This document shows, piece after piece, positions 10,766 to 22,739 of a stretch of DNA of 64,000 bases. Both the position numbers and the translations under genes were made by a program. The DNA comes from Phaseolus vulgaris. Lineage: Eukaryota; Streptophyta; Magnoliopsida; Fabales; Fabaceae. The stretch covers positions 8,657,227 to 8,721,226 of the forward strand of contig NC_023758.2 of the NCBI RefSeq assembly GCF_000499845.2, in the 5' to 3' direction. Position 1 is the stretch's first letter. The number at the start of each line of letters is the position of its first letter. The notes beneath the pieces are model-generated. The model was not told the origin of the DNA. It made no database searches and worked only from the letters and a program-made list of their open reading frames with translations.

Positions 10766-10785
10766 GCCCCACGGTGGGCACCAAA
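10766..10785 (-). other. Primer binding site of the gypsy element
   Basis: The minus strand reads TTTGGTGCCCACCGTGGGGC just inside the LTR end AGCGAGAACA. The TGGYGCCCACCGTGGGGC form is familiar at the start of plant Tat/Athila-type elements. It marks the 5' end of the internal region. Confidence 0.65.
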
Positions 10786-10930
10786 TGTTCTCGCTGGTTG
10801 ACCTCAGACAAACCAATCGCTGGATTAAACAATTAAAATAGTATAAAAATAATAAATAGCTCGTCTCCTTACCTTGATACATAGGAAACACTCATATTAC
10901 ATCAAGAGTGTGTAAATACTAAGAAAACAT
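10786..10930 (-). repeat. Remnant of the gypsy 5' LTR
   Basis: The LTR edge TGTTCTCGCTGG starts at 10786, next to the primer binding site. The distal boundary was not found: beyond about 10930 the sequence turns into low-complexity pyrimidine and AT-rich DNA, so the LTR is probably truncated. The end coordinate is approximate. Confidence 0.45.
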
Positions 10931-11234
10931 TGAAATTGGACCAAAATGTTTAAATATTATTATTATATTTTTTTCTCTCTCGCTTTTCCTCTCTTTCTCT
11001 CACTTTTTTTTCTTTTACCCTCCCTCACTAACTTCACTTATTTATTTTTTATTTATTTTAATCCAATTCATTTTATTTCTATGAAATCTACTTATCTTCT
11101 TGTGCGAATGATAAACTAATCTTTATTTTATTTTAATTATTTTTTTAAAATTAAATAATCGGTCTTTTATTATTTTTAGAAAATAAAAAATATTTAAATT
11201 ATTCATAAATACTTTAATTTAATATATTGTATTA

Positions 11235-11560
11235 CTGGGAGGTCGAAAACCCACATACATATACATCATTAAACAGTCATTACACGAAAATCATGATCAA
11301 TGGACAATTAAGCTTCATTGGTCCAATTCCGCTAGTCCTACACCCCAAGACCCAAAATTGTAACTATAAATAGGCAATCCTCTCTTAGAAGGAAGGTAAT
11401 GAAATTCCTATCTTGAATATCTAACACTCTAACCCTTAAAACTAACTTGAGTGTTGGAGTGTCATCGTAGGTACCCCTATCGAGAAGACTAAAAGGATGA
11501 CAAGACGAAAGACCGAAGACCGATGACAAGACAACTAAGTAAGGGAAGTTCGTTCCTTTA
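11235..11560 (+). repeat. LTR-like fragment on the plus strand
   Basis: CTATAAATAGG at about 11362-11372 is followed by ACTTGAGTGTTGGAGTGTC and GTAGGTACCCC, the promoter-to-R/U5 layout typical of Tat/Athila-type gypsy LTRs. The same signature (GACTTGAGCGTCG) occurs near 62461. Neither boundary nor a target duplication is clear, so the limits are approximate. Its strand is opposite to the gypsy element to the left, so it is a separate insertion. Confidence 0.5.
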
Positions 11561-12639
11561 AGAACAATGTTGTGTTTATATTAACCATTAGTCTTGTGTT
11601 TACGTTGTTTCTTACCCATTTTTGTAACATGGTAGCCAAATATCTCCACTTATAAGTAAAATTTTCCTTCTTGTACAAACTACGCTTGGTTAATAAAAAA
11701 AAGATTGGAAGAATTCAGAGAATATGAAACTCTTTTACACGAGTTCATATCTGGTAAGCGTTAGGCAAGTACTTTTTTTTCATTTCTCAAAATATATCAA
11801 AAATTATAATTTCATGAGACAAAACTATTAATTTAGATTTGTAAGTATATGAAGTTCATTCATTAGACAATAGAAAACTAGTTTATGCTTCAAATGGTTA
11901 CCTTAATGTTTTATAATGCATCATATCTATCTTGATTCTACCTTTTAACAATAATTGAAATTCACAAATAGTTTTGTACTGTTCGGCATACTTGTCCCAT
12001 GGCCCGACCATTCGATATGCTTGACCCTTGGTCCGATCATGATACACTTGATCCATAGTCTGAATACTTGAGTCTTTGGCTCATTAGCCAGAACGGTACA
12101 CGTTGAGTACATAATAACTTCCGAAATTGGCTCAAGAACGAAAAGACCCAATATCTCCAAACGAACATTCATCTTTGGTAAAATTAACACAACTCAAACA
12201 GTAAATGTGTATTATAACTGATTCAGTTAGTTATTTGAAACAAACAAAAAATAGTCAGAGACGATACTCTGTGAAGATATAACCCAAAAATACGAGGAAA
12301 AATATTAACAGATTAATTATGCAGTTATCAATTCTTGACGATTGTTATAAAAGGGCCTTGAGACCCTAGCCACCAGGTAAGTTGATCCTATGCTATATAC
12401 ACGGCATACTATTAAATAAGTGTTATCATTGACTTAATCATCGAAGTGTAATCTATAGGTGGAACACCCTCCGTTGGAGAATTTCAAGAGCTTCGAAGTC
12501 ATAATTGTGGCAAAGATAGAGTAAGGTAGCATCCACCACCAGTGCTCGACCTAGGTCAGCCGGCAAGAACAAATTCATTTAGAGAGATTTATATAACAAA
12601 ATATATATTTATTTTTGCATATTTTAAAAAAAGATACAC

Positions 12640-12679
<40 letters not shown>

Positions 12680-13788
12680 TCAACCTCTTGTTCATATTAT
12701 ATTTATGAGATTTGATCCATTGATATGGTGTAGAATGGATTAACATGCGTCTTAGTTATTGGCACAATACAAACAACAGTTATCGATCATGGTTTCATCC
12801 GATAATCTTAACAAAAAATATCATTATCCTTTGAATGTTTGTATTATTCTATGCGTTCACATTCCACTCCAATCCTAGAATTGTAGTATTTACCATGACA
12901 GAGAATTTCCCACAAATGGAGATGCCATGTATTTAAAATTTCTCTACATTTTATAAAGACAAAATAATATACCCAGAAAGAAAATAAGGAAGCAAGAGTA
13001 ATCATCATATAATAATTTGTATCGCACACATGATTTACATATATGAATATATAATCCAATGCACTATTTTATTCACATGCATCAATTTAAATAATTCATC
13101 AATTTAAATAATTCATGTATTGATTCTTTAAGATAAATGAATTTTAATTTAAATGACGATCTAATTTGATTCAAATACTACTTATTGAAATCTCCAAGGT
13201 AAAACCTCCTTTTATATATAATTTAAATTTCCACTTTTTTAAAATAGTGTAAAGTCACACGTAAAATAAATAGAGAATATCCATTTTAAGTCAAATAAAT
13301 ATCAATCAAATAGAATAATAAGGTTAGAGACATCTCACTTGACGAGAAGAATACAAGTAGAATATTATACATATACAAAATTGTCTCATTCCCTTACCTA
13401 AATACTTTTGAAGATCGATGTGTTGATATGTCTTTTTCTTTCTTTTGATGGTATCCATGTTATGGTATTATTCTTATTTATAGCAAAGTTTATTATGATT
13501 TCACTTCTCTCAATTTGAATTCTAGTTCTTCATTTTGCTTTGAATTGGATTCTTTTTTTTAATGGTTAGTTCATAATAGATAAATCTCCCACGTAATTGG
13601 TAAAATATGATTCAATAAATTACACGTGGAAGGTTTTCAATGGTTAATAATTTAGGATCTTTTTGTTCTTATTCAAATAAGTAACCTCATAAGAAAAACT
13701 CTAATTATTCCTTCTAATCATTATTCGATTTGTCTTATAATATTAAATATAAATTCTTGTCAAATGATTAGTTAAGACTCTAAATAGT
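11561..13788. other. AT-rich spacer without recognised gene
   Basis: No coding region, RNA gene or complete element was recognised. It holds a TA microsatellite near 12645-12675 and a short direct duplication near 13081-13118 (ATCAATTTAAATAATTCAT twice). Confidence 0.5.
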
Positions 13789-13961
13789 CTTACTATGTTA
13801 TAATATTTAAGTAAAATAACTTGATTCAAACAATTATTATTTATGCATTTTTTTTGTAAGTTTTATCTCTTGCAATACAAATTATTTGTCCTTGTTATGA
13901 ATTGATCACACGAGAGTTATTTTCTCATGTTCAGTTATTTCTAACGTCTCTTTGTGTCATG
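13789..13961 (+). repeat. Left arm of a large inverted repeat
   Basis: From CTTACTATGTTATAATATTT to CGTCTCTTTGTGTCAT the 173-bp arm pairs, with scattered mismatches, to the reverse complement of 14423-14589. The arms flank a spacer of about 460 bp. They do not resemble the CACTA, MULE or hAT ends elsewhere in the window. Confidence 0.8.
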
Positions 13962-14422
13962 ATAGGAAATGGGTAGCCTATCAAAGGAGAGATGTTGACT
14001 ACATGTTGAAGTTTTGGAAGTTATATAAACTTTCTTGGAGACCTTTGAATTGTAGAGGTAAATTTCTTGCATTGCAAGTTACCTCGGTTAAAAGAAGTTA
14101 ATTTAAGTTAATTTTTTTTCAAGTTGTTTAGTTAAGATGAATGTGATGTTAAGATTCTCTTTAGCATTCCAAAAATATAATATATTATTTTAATATGATC
14201 AACATTATATTTAGATGGTTTAAATAATTTTAACGCTTGACAAGTAATGATAGACAAAAGAAAGTTTTGTTTTGAAATATTTCATCTTACAAGTCAAAGA
14301 ATTGAATCTTCAATTGTATAAGACAAGAAACAGAAGAACATAAAACCTTCATCTAAAAAAATCTACAAAACTTTATCTAATGGTCATGGTCAAAAAAGAT
14401 TCTACTGTGAAAACTTCGTCTA
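13962..14422. other. Spacer of the inverted repeat
   Basis: This is 461 bp of non-repeated sequence with no recognised coding potential. It would form the loop of a hairpin transcript. Confidence 0.5.
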
Positions 14423-14589
14423 ACATGGCATAAAGAGACGTTAGAAATAACTGAACATTTGAAAATAACTTTTACCTGATCAATTCATAACAAAGACAAA
14501 TAATTTACATAGCAGGAAATAAAACTTAAAAAATACATAAATAATAATTGTTTAAAAGTTATTTTACCTAAATATTATAACATAGTAAG
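14423..14589 (-). repeat. Right arm of the large inverted repeat
   Basis: The reverse complement of this 167-bp arm matches 13789-13961. The matching stops at CTTACTATG on both sides, which gives the outer edge. Confidence 0.8.
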
Positions 14590-17029
14590 TCCATTTATTC
14601 AAACTACATTGCCCATTTCTTAGACTCAAACAACGAAAGAAAAAGAGATAGACTTAACAATAGGGAAAATGATAACTTACTGTAACCTATCTTGATTTAT
14701 CTACGGCTACATCTTGAAAGGTGTAATCGATTTAAATGACTAGTCAACCTAAATTTTTGGACAGAGTTAATAAAGGTTAAAACATAAGGAAATGTAATTT
14801 TGAATTGAAATGAAAAATGATTTTTTTAAAAATCTATTTAAAACTTTATTTTTTTTTCGGTCTTCTTCTTTTACATTAAAATCCTATATTTAATATAAAT
14901 AAATTTATTCTTACAAATATTATGTGTTGTCCAAATAAAGATAAAGATGGTAATTTACTCCTTGTTTTAAAAATTAAGTCAAATTAATTTATTTTTTGAG
15001 CTTATATAAAAGCAATGAATTGAGTTACATGTTCATTTAACTTTAGATGTAAATTTATATATAAGTTATTTAATCTCAATTTAAAAAGTTAAAATTCAGT
15101 CATGGTATATTTATCCTCTTTTTTTTCAAATAATAGTTTACTCATAGAACATAGAAAATAATTTAATTGTAATAGTTGTATTTATAATTATGTGGGATTA
15201 AAGGGTTAATATACTCATATCTTACTTCGATATACTTTTGCTTAAAAGTTAGCTTACTATATAATTTAATTTTTTTTTAGAGTATACTTAAAAATAATTA
15301 GATGTTCATAAAAAAACTATTAATTAATCTTTTATTAAATCAGAATTTAATTTATTAAAACATAATAATAAATTAGTTTCATCTTATCCATAATAATATG
15401 AAATAAAATATACACAATCTATCTCCAATTTGACACCAAGATATATATGATATTCTGTGTGGATGCTCCTTTTCCTTCTTAATAATAAAAAAAAAAGATA
15501 GAAAAAGTTATGTTTTTATTTCCACCACTGGTTTATGTGCTCTCACAAGGCAACCCCTATTAGGATATTTTTGTGTGTGAAACCTCTTCATCTAGTATAA
15601 TAAGTTATATATGGTGTGTCGCAATCCAATCCTTTATTTAAGTGTTTATTTTGTAAGATAAGAAAAACAACTTTATTTTTTATGATCAAGATTCAAGAGT
15701 ACAAAGCAAACCAACTTTGTGAAGGCTTTGTTCTAAAGTGTGGTGTTTGGTTTCTCATGCATTGAGCCCCAGCCACCAAAGCTGATTCTGATTTCTCAGT
15801 TTGTGTATGTGGACAACATATAGTATTTAATTTAAATTTAATACTATAAGTGCTAAATAAATAAATAAAGAATAACTAAAGGGTTGCATGAAAAGCTTAA
15901 TCATTTTATCTTTGGATCTCCTTGTTTATACAAATTTAAAATGACTATTTCTTTAAATAAAATACCTTTGATCTTTTATAGTTTTATTCAAATATATTTT
16001 CATTACCAAAGGATTTATATGAGTGCCAACAATTCTGTGACATGTCATATGGAGATTGATCCAAGTGTTAGATGAAAACTAATGGAATTAATCTGTCTCA
16101 ATTGATGGTGATGGATTTAATAGGTGGTGAGTGATTACATGTCTTTTTCTTCTTCAAATGAAAGTTAAGTTACAAAAGAGTGAGTCACTTATATGTGATT
16201 TATTTATGGTTATCATTATTCAATTTTAGTATTATTATTATTTTATTATGTTTGTTTAAAAACTTGATTTTGTATATAATTTTATGTTACTTTATTTAAT
16301 GTATTATATAATATTAAAAGTATTATTGCCTATTCGAGTATGATTTAATTATATATTCTTCTTTTAAAAAAATTAGAGTGTCTTTTTGTTTTAATATGTA
16401 CATAATACTTTATAAGTTCCTTAAACAGTATGTATAAATGCTAAATATAAATATCTTGACTTTTATTTGTCTATACATAAATATACATAAACAAAATATA
16501 CATAAACAAAATTATGTTTATAAAAAAAAATTATATTCACTATAATAAAAAAAAAACGCAAATTATATACGAATTAAATTTTGTATGTAAACAGGTATTA
16601 TATACTGATTGTAACTTTTGGCATCATGGAGCGAGAATATGGCACCATAAAATAAAATTTGCAGTGAATGGTATTTGAAGTCATGTTCCTTCAGTAATTA
16701 AAAATAATTTAACTATTACACCAAGCAAATTCTTTATTATTATTATGATTTTTATTATACTTATTATTATTAACAATATATTAATAGTATTAACAATATA
16801 TTAATAGTATTAACAATATTAATAGTATTAACAATATTTATCAATATTTATAATAATATTAATAATAATATTAATATTAATAATAATATTAATATTAATA
16901 ATAATATTAATTATAATATGAATAATATTAATAATATAAATATAATTTATTTTATTATTATTAATAATAATCATATTAATATGTATAAATTATATTAATA
17001 ATAATAAGTATAATAAAAATGATAATATA
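14590..17029. other. AT-rich spacer, no gene recognised
   Basis: The sequence is strongly AT-rich, with an AAT/ATT-rich stretch at about 16733-17020 that is largely simple sequence. No supported coding region was found; a plus-strand open reading frame of 63 codons at 15884-16075 has no recognisable features. Confidence 0.5.
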
Positions 17030-17115
17030 ATCAAAGAACTTGTTTGGTCTAGTGGTTAATGCTTCCCTGGTTATTGGAAGGACTTGGGTTTGAGTCCTGA
17101 TAACCAAATTTAAAA
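17030..17115 (+). repeat. tRNA-like sequence, possible SINE head
   Basis: TGGTCTAGTGG at 17045-17055 resembles an RNA polymerase III A box, and GGGTTTGAGTCCT at 17086-17098 a B box, at roughly tRNA spacing. The flanks do not fold into a convincing acceptor stem, so this looks like the tRNA-derived head of a SINE or a decayed tRNA copy rather than a working tRNA gene. No tail or target duplication was delimited. Confidence 0.4.
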
Positions 17116-17573
17116 TGGATTTCTTCATAATGGTATTAAATTTAATAGTTGTCATTTTAGCACATAGACCGTCTAATGGAATGCTAGACCATCTAATACC
17201 AAATAGATGATAGTATTATTATAGTCATAAACTTATATGCGGTTAGGGATGGTAAAGCATGACGGATAATGCAGGCCACGCCCGCTAACAAAAAACGTGA
17301 CCCTTATAACCCACATAACTTAAAAATCTATAAATTTCTTTCTACACCCTCATAACTTCTTTAAGCAACTTCATATTCTAAAATTTTTTTAAATTGTCCA
17401 TTCCAAATTCTACAATCCATAATACAAATTTGTATTTTGGATTGTGAAATCTGGAATATTGTACAATCCGAAACGCAAATTTTAATTTTCAAATTCTATA
17501 ACCTCGGAAGTCTTTGAATTTCCATAAGTTTTACCCATATCTTATTATGTTTCGTGAGAATAATGTTAGAATA

Positions 17574-18268
17574 TGATGGCGTTCATGAAGTTCTTCTTGA
17601 ATCAATGTAGAGTAATGGGGTGGAAGCAATGAATGAAGGTGTGCAAGATCCTCCTAAGAGTGGTGTTGATCTTGTAGGTGCATGTTAAGTATGGGTATTG
17701 GGTGGTTCGGCCAACCCAAGGGAAAAGATGAAGGAATTGAAGTTTAGAGCCTAGGATTCTAGGGAGAAGCAAAGTTGAGCACAAATGGGCAGCATAACTT
17801 TACTCACAATAAACTTGCAAATACAAAGAGATGGCCTCCCTATTTATAAGCTAGATGGCCGTGATTCTTAAGCTAATACATAATGAAATGTAAACCAAAT
17901 GAAATGCAAAGCTTAGGCCATGTGCTATGACCGGTCACACCTAGCAAGGTTCTAGAATGTTTCCTTCAAATGTGCTTTCTACACTACCCTATCTACTAAG
18001 TACCCCTATTGGGCCTTTATGCAACATATACAAGGCTTTCTCTCTTCCATCCGTGGCTTCATCCACTTGTGCTTGTACATGCTTAGCCATTGACCTTGTG
18101 AGAGGACCTAGACGGTCTAGTTCCACATCTAGACGCTCCATGGGTAGCCTCCCTTCTTCACGTCCTAGACGCTCATTCCTTGGAGCTAGACGCTCTCCTT
18201 GGTCTAGACGCTCTTCATGGTTTGGGCTTTGGCTGCCTTGGCTAGATGTGCTTGGCCCTCCTCCATCA
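17574..18268 (-). repeat. 3' LTR of the CRM-like element
   Basis: The 695-bp LTR has ends TGATGGCG and CCTCCATCA. About 280 bp of it (17989-18268) also encode the C-terminus of pol. Confidence 0.92.
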
Positions 18269-21107
18269 TCCCCTCCCCCTTGGAAAGGATTTGTCCTCAA
18301 ATCCAGCTCGTCATCGTCATTGGTACCTACAAATGGAGAAAGATCAATTACATTAAAAGTGTCATGTACTCCATATTCAAGAGGTAGGTCCAATTTATAT
18401 GCATTGTTGTTGACTCGCTTGAGAACTTGGAAAGGTCCATCTCCTCGGGGACTTAGTTTGGACTTCCTTTGAGTTGGAAATCTATCTTTGCGAAGGTGAA
18501 GCCAAACTAAGTCTCCTTCCTCAAAAATTATTTCTTTCTTCCCTTTATTGTTATATTTTGTGTACTTCTCATTTTGTTTTTGTATTTGGATTTTAATCTT
18601 CTCATGCATTTTCTTGATAAAATCAGCTTTGATTACTCCTTCCTTATGCACAAAATCTTGTGGATTAGGAAGGGGTATTAGATCCATGGGTGTGAGAGGA
18701 TTAAAACCATATACTACCTCAAAAGGAGAAGCATTAGTAGTCTTGTGAACTACTCTATTGTAAGCAAATTCAATGTGGGGAAGGTACTCATCCCAAGATT
18801 TGTGGCTGCCCTTCATGATAGCCCTAAGCATAGTTCCAAGAGATCTATTGACTACTTCGGTTTGCCCATCCGTTTGAGGATGACAAGAAGTTGAAAATTG
18901 TAGTCGTGTTCCAAGTTTACCCCAAAGAGTTTTCCAAAAGTGGCTTATAAACTTGGGATCTCTATCGGACACTATACTTCTAGGGAGACCAAGGAGTCTC
19001 ACCACTTCTCTAAAGAAGAGTTTAGAAATATTTTGAGCATCATCTACTTTGTGGCATGGAATAAAGTGGGACATTTTGCTAAAGCGGTCCACCACCACAA
19101 AGATAGAGTCATGGCCCCTTGCAGTCCTAGGAAGTCCTAAAATGAAATCCATGCAAATGTCTTCCCAAGGAGCATTTGCAATCGGCAAAGGGGTGTAGAG
19201 TCCATGCGGCATTGTTCTAGACTTTGCTTTTAAACATGAGATACATCTAGAAGAATGTCGTTGGATATCTTTCCTCATGTGTGGCCAACAAAATTTTGCT
19301 TTTAAAAGATCTAGAGTCTTATCAACTCCAAAATGGCCCATGAGTCCCCCCTCATGTGATTCTTTGACAAGGAGTTTTCTATGTGTTCCTTGGGGAATGC
19401 AAAGTTTTCCTTCTTTAAAAAGATATCCCTCGGACACATAGTAACCTCCTTGCGCTCTATGTAGACATTGGGCATAGATGGATGAGAGTTCTTGATCTTC
19501 TTGGTAAAGCTCTCTTATGTGGTCAAATCCAAGAATTTGGGCACCCAATTTTAAAAGGAGTGTATGCCGTCTTGAAAGAGCATCGACCACTATATTGGTG
19601 CTTCCTTTCTTGTATTTGATTACATAAGGAAATTGTTCAAGAAATTCCATCCATTTAGCATGTCTCTTGTTGAGCTTGTGTTGGCCCTTTAAATATTTTA
19701 AAGACTCGTGATCACTATGGATGACAAATTCTTTGGACACAAGGTAGTGTTCCCAAGTCTTTAGGGCTCGCACAAGAGCATAGAGCTCTTTGTCATAGGT
19801 GGGGTAGTTGAGGGTGGCACCATGAAGTTTTTCACTAAAATAAGCAATGGGGTGTCCACCTTGCAACAAAACCGCACCTATGCCTACCCCCGATGCATCA
19901 CACTCTATCTCAAAAGTTTTGGAAAAATTTGGGAGAGATAGGATGGGTGCATTGGTGAGTTGAGCTTTTAGCCTTTGAAAGGCTTGCTCATGCTTTTCAT
20001 TCCAACAAAATGCAACATCTTTTTTAACAAGTTCATTCAAAGGAGATGCTAGGCTAGAAAAATTAGGCACAAACCTTCTATAGAAGCTAGCTAACCCATG
20101 AAAACTTCTTACATCACTTACATTTTGTGGAGTTGGCCACTCGCGGATGGCTTTGATTTTCTCGGGATCTACATGCACCCCCTTATTGTTTACTATGAAG
20201 CCTAAGAAGACTACACTATCTACACAAAAGGTACACTTATCCCTATTTGCAAAAAGACTATTTTTCCTAAGAACTAGAAGAACTTCCCTAAGGTGACTTA
20301 GATGGTCTTCTAAGGTTTTACTATATACTAAAATATCATCAAAGTAAACTACTACATATTTACCTATACAATCCCTCAAGGTGTGATTCATTAGCCTCAT
20401 GAATGTACTTGGGGCATTAGTAAGCCCAAAGGGCATCACCAACCACTCGTATAATCCAAATTTGGTCTTAAAAGCGGTTTTCCACTCATCACCCTCCTTG
20501 ATTCGAATTTGGTGATATCCACTTTTAAGGTCAATTTTGGAGAATAGAGTTGACCCATGCAATTCATCAAGCATATCATCAAGCCTTGGAATTGGATGCC
20601 TATACTTGATGGTGATGTTGTTGATTGCTCGACAATCACAACACATGCGCCATTTTCCATCTTTTTTTGGCACCAACAAGACAGGTACAACACAAGGGCT
20701 TAGGCTCTTTTGAACCCATCCCTTCTCCAACAAGTCTTGAACTTGTGATTCTATCTCCTTGGTTTCCTCGGGGTTGGTTCTATAAGCAGGCCTATTTGGT
20801 AGGCTTGCCCCCGAGATAAAGTCAATTTGATGTTCTATTCCCCTTAGAGGAGGAAGCCCAATGGGTCCCTCATGTGAGAATAGATCTTCAAATTCACTCA
20901 AAAGATTTTCGATTTGAGGAGGTACATTCATAAGTTCACTACTTGTGGCAGTGCATGTAAGTGCTCCTTTACAAAAGATAAGGCTTGGTTGTTCAACAAG
21001 AAGCAAATTTTCAAAAACGTTTTCAAGAGGTTTTTCTTGTTGACCAACCTTGTGGGAAGGAACACTCTTCTCCCACGCCTTCCTATCCCTAAGGATTTTC
21101 TCTTTTT
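17989..21107 (-). pseudogene. CRM-like pol: reverse transcriptase, RNase H, integrase
   Basis: This pol would copy element RNA and insert the product into the genome. The reading frame is open for just over 1,000 codons. In order: reverse transcriptase ([21 protein letters not shown], catalytic [10 protein letters not shown] about residues 221-230), RNase H ([15 protein letters not shown]), integrase with an HHCC zinc site ([10 protein letters not shown] ... CISCLKAK), the DDE core ([38 protein letters not shown]) and a GPF module ([13 protein letters not shown]). The last 93 codons lie in the 3' LTR. All catalytic motifs are intact. It lacks its own ATG start and is in the -1 frame relative to gag, so expression needs frameshifting at the A11 run, or it is disabled by a one-base change there. 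Confidence 0.9.
18269..18282 (-). other. Polypurine tract of the CRM-like element
   Basis: On the minus strand AAGGGGGAGGGGA directly precedes the 3' LTR start TGATGGAG. Here it is also part of the pol reading frame. Confidence 0.8.
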
Positions 21108-22739
21108 CTAGCGCTTTTTTTTTTTGTTTTCCTCATCCCTCTTTTGCTTCATTTGTATTTGGTCTTTTACCACTTGAGAATGTGGTAAAGGACTAAGTAC
21201 AAACTTTTTATACTTGTGGGTGAAGGAAATTTCGTTAGTGAGACCATCATGCAAGGTTTTCTTATCAAATTGCCATGGTCTCCCTAATAAAATATGACAA
21301 GCTTCCATAGGCACTACATCACATAAAACTTTGTCCTTGTAGTTCCCTATGGAAAACTTGATTTCCACTTGCTTGTCTACATGTAGTTCCCCATTTTCAT
21401 TAAGCCATTGAAGTTTGTAAGGTTTTGGATGAGGAACCACTTGTAGCTTAAGCTTTTCAACCATCCTAGCACTACAACAATTACAACTAGATCCACTATC
21501 CACAATGAGAGAGCATATGTTTTCTAAAACATTGCATCTTGTATGAAATATGTTCTCTCTTTGTGTTTCAATGGATGTGCTAGGGTGATTGTTGAGGGTT
21601 CTCCTAATCATAAGCAATTCTCCCTCTAGTGGAGCTACCCTCTCATCCTCTCCCCCTTCCTCTCTCTCACTAGGCTCATCCTCGCCACTAGTGTACTCAT
21701 CTACACCTTTAAGAAACAAAGTCCTTTGGTTTGGACATTGTGCTTGCACATGCCCCCTACCATAGCACTTGAAACACTTAACATCTCTAGCTCGGATGGG
21801 TGGGGTTGAGGTTTCTTTGGTGAAGGGCTTGGTAGGCTCTTTTGGTTTTTCCTTGGATGTACTACCCTCCCTTCTAAATTCTTTCTTGGGATAAAAGCTA
21901 GAATAGGGGCTCACCTTTTGACTTGATGTTTTGCGCAAGTTTTGTTGTTCAACTTTAATGCAAAGTTGAACCAAATCATTCAAGTCTTGATAAGGTAAGA
22001 GCTCTACTCTATCTCTTATCTCAAGTGATAGGCCACTAAGGAACCTAGCTATTGTGGTTTCCTCCTCTTCTCTAATGGATGCTCTCATCATGTAGAGCTC
22101 CATTTTTTGCCTATACTCTTCCACACTCATGTTCTTTTGTTGGAGTCTTTGGAGCTTGTCCATCAACTCCCTATGGTAGTAGGAAGGTATATGTCGACGT
22201 CTTAGGGCTCCCCTAAGGTCATTCCAATATGTAATGGAAGGTTCCCTATGAAGACGTCTTTCTCTTTCGAGAGAGGTCCACCAATACATGGCGTTCCCTT
22301 GGAAACTAAGGGTGGCTAAGGGTACCTTACGTTCCTCACTTACCCTATGGCAAGCAAAGAGTTGCTCTACCTTCATCTCCCAATCTAGATATATTTCTAC
22401 ATTTTCCTTACCATGAAAATGAGGTAGGTCTACTCTAGTTTCCCTTGGCACCTCTTGTTCCCTAGTTCTTCTAGGGGGTGGTTGGTAATAATCATTGATT
22501 CTACGGCTTCCCTCCCCTAGAGACTCAATACTTTGATATGCATGAGTAAGCGTTTTTTTTTATTTTTGTGTTTTTTGTGATTTCTCTTCTTGAGCTTTAG
22601 CCAACTCATTGATTTTGTTCTCATTCTCCAATTGTCTAAAAGATATCAATTGTACCGCTTGGGATACTTCTTTTAAAAGAGTTTTCAAAGATTTTACTTC
22701 ACTTTCAATAGACTTTGGAGAGTGAGAAGAAGAAGACAT
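21108..22739 (-). pseudogene. CRM-like gag and protease, one stop
   Basis: The frame starts at the ATG at 22739 with a serine-rich, coiled-coil-like N-terminus (MSSSSHSPKSIESEVK), then meets an in-frame TAA at 22560-22562. After it the same frame continues to the TAG at 21108-21110. It holds the gag capsid core (YLDWEMKVEQLFACHRV, ATLSFQGNAMYWW), a CCHC knuckle (CFKCYGRGHVQAQC) and the aspartic protease with intact DSGS (LIVDSGSSCNCC) and LLGRPWQFD. The stop would remove capsid, nucleocapsid and protease from a normal translation unless initiation occurs downstream. Otherwise the region looks undamaged. Confidence 0.88.
21115..21125 (-). other. Run of 11 A at the gag/pol frame change
   Basis: On the minus strand, AAC is followed by 11 A and GCGCTAG. 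In the gag frame this ends at the TAG; one base back (-1), the frame is open from the A run straight into pol. It could be a slippery site for programmed or transcriptional slippage, or a one-base loss from a 12-A ancestor. Confidence 0.85.

Larger units (their letters stand above)
6376..10785 (-). mobile_element. Decayed Ty3/gypsy retrotransposon (Tat-like), main part
   Basis: On the minus strand the order is primer binding site (about 10766-10785), gag, protease, reverse transcriptase, RNase H, and the element continues at 1-169 beyond the copia insertion. A solo LTR interrupts it at 6874-7832. Many stops and frameshifts break it, so it is much older than its insertions. The internal order and the extra RNase H suggest a Tat-type lineage; this is inference. 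Confidence 0.8.

Noticed and set aside
12643..12676. TA dinucleotide run (and a similar one near 30428-30450)
   Set aside because: Ordinary microsatellites in AT-rich spacer; no further structure.
16537..16680. CACTATAATAAAAAAAA as another CACTA or Harbinger end
   Set aside because: No partner end or target duplication was found, and the sequence passes into simple AT-rich DNA.
17030..17115. A functional tRNA gene
   Set aside because: The A and B boxes fit, but the flanks do not form a convincing acceptor stem and the anticodon arm is unclear; annotated as tRNA-like only.
17957..18472. Open reading frame of 171 codons on the plus strand
   Set aside because: It is antisense to the C-terminus of the CRM-like pol and the LTR. 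The same holds for its shorter twin at 24979-25305 in the other LTR.
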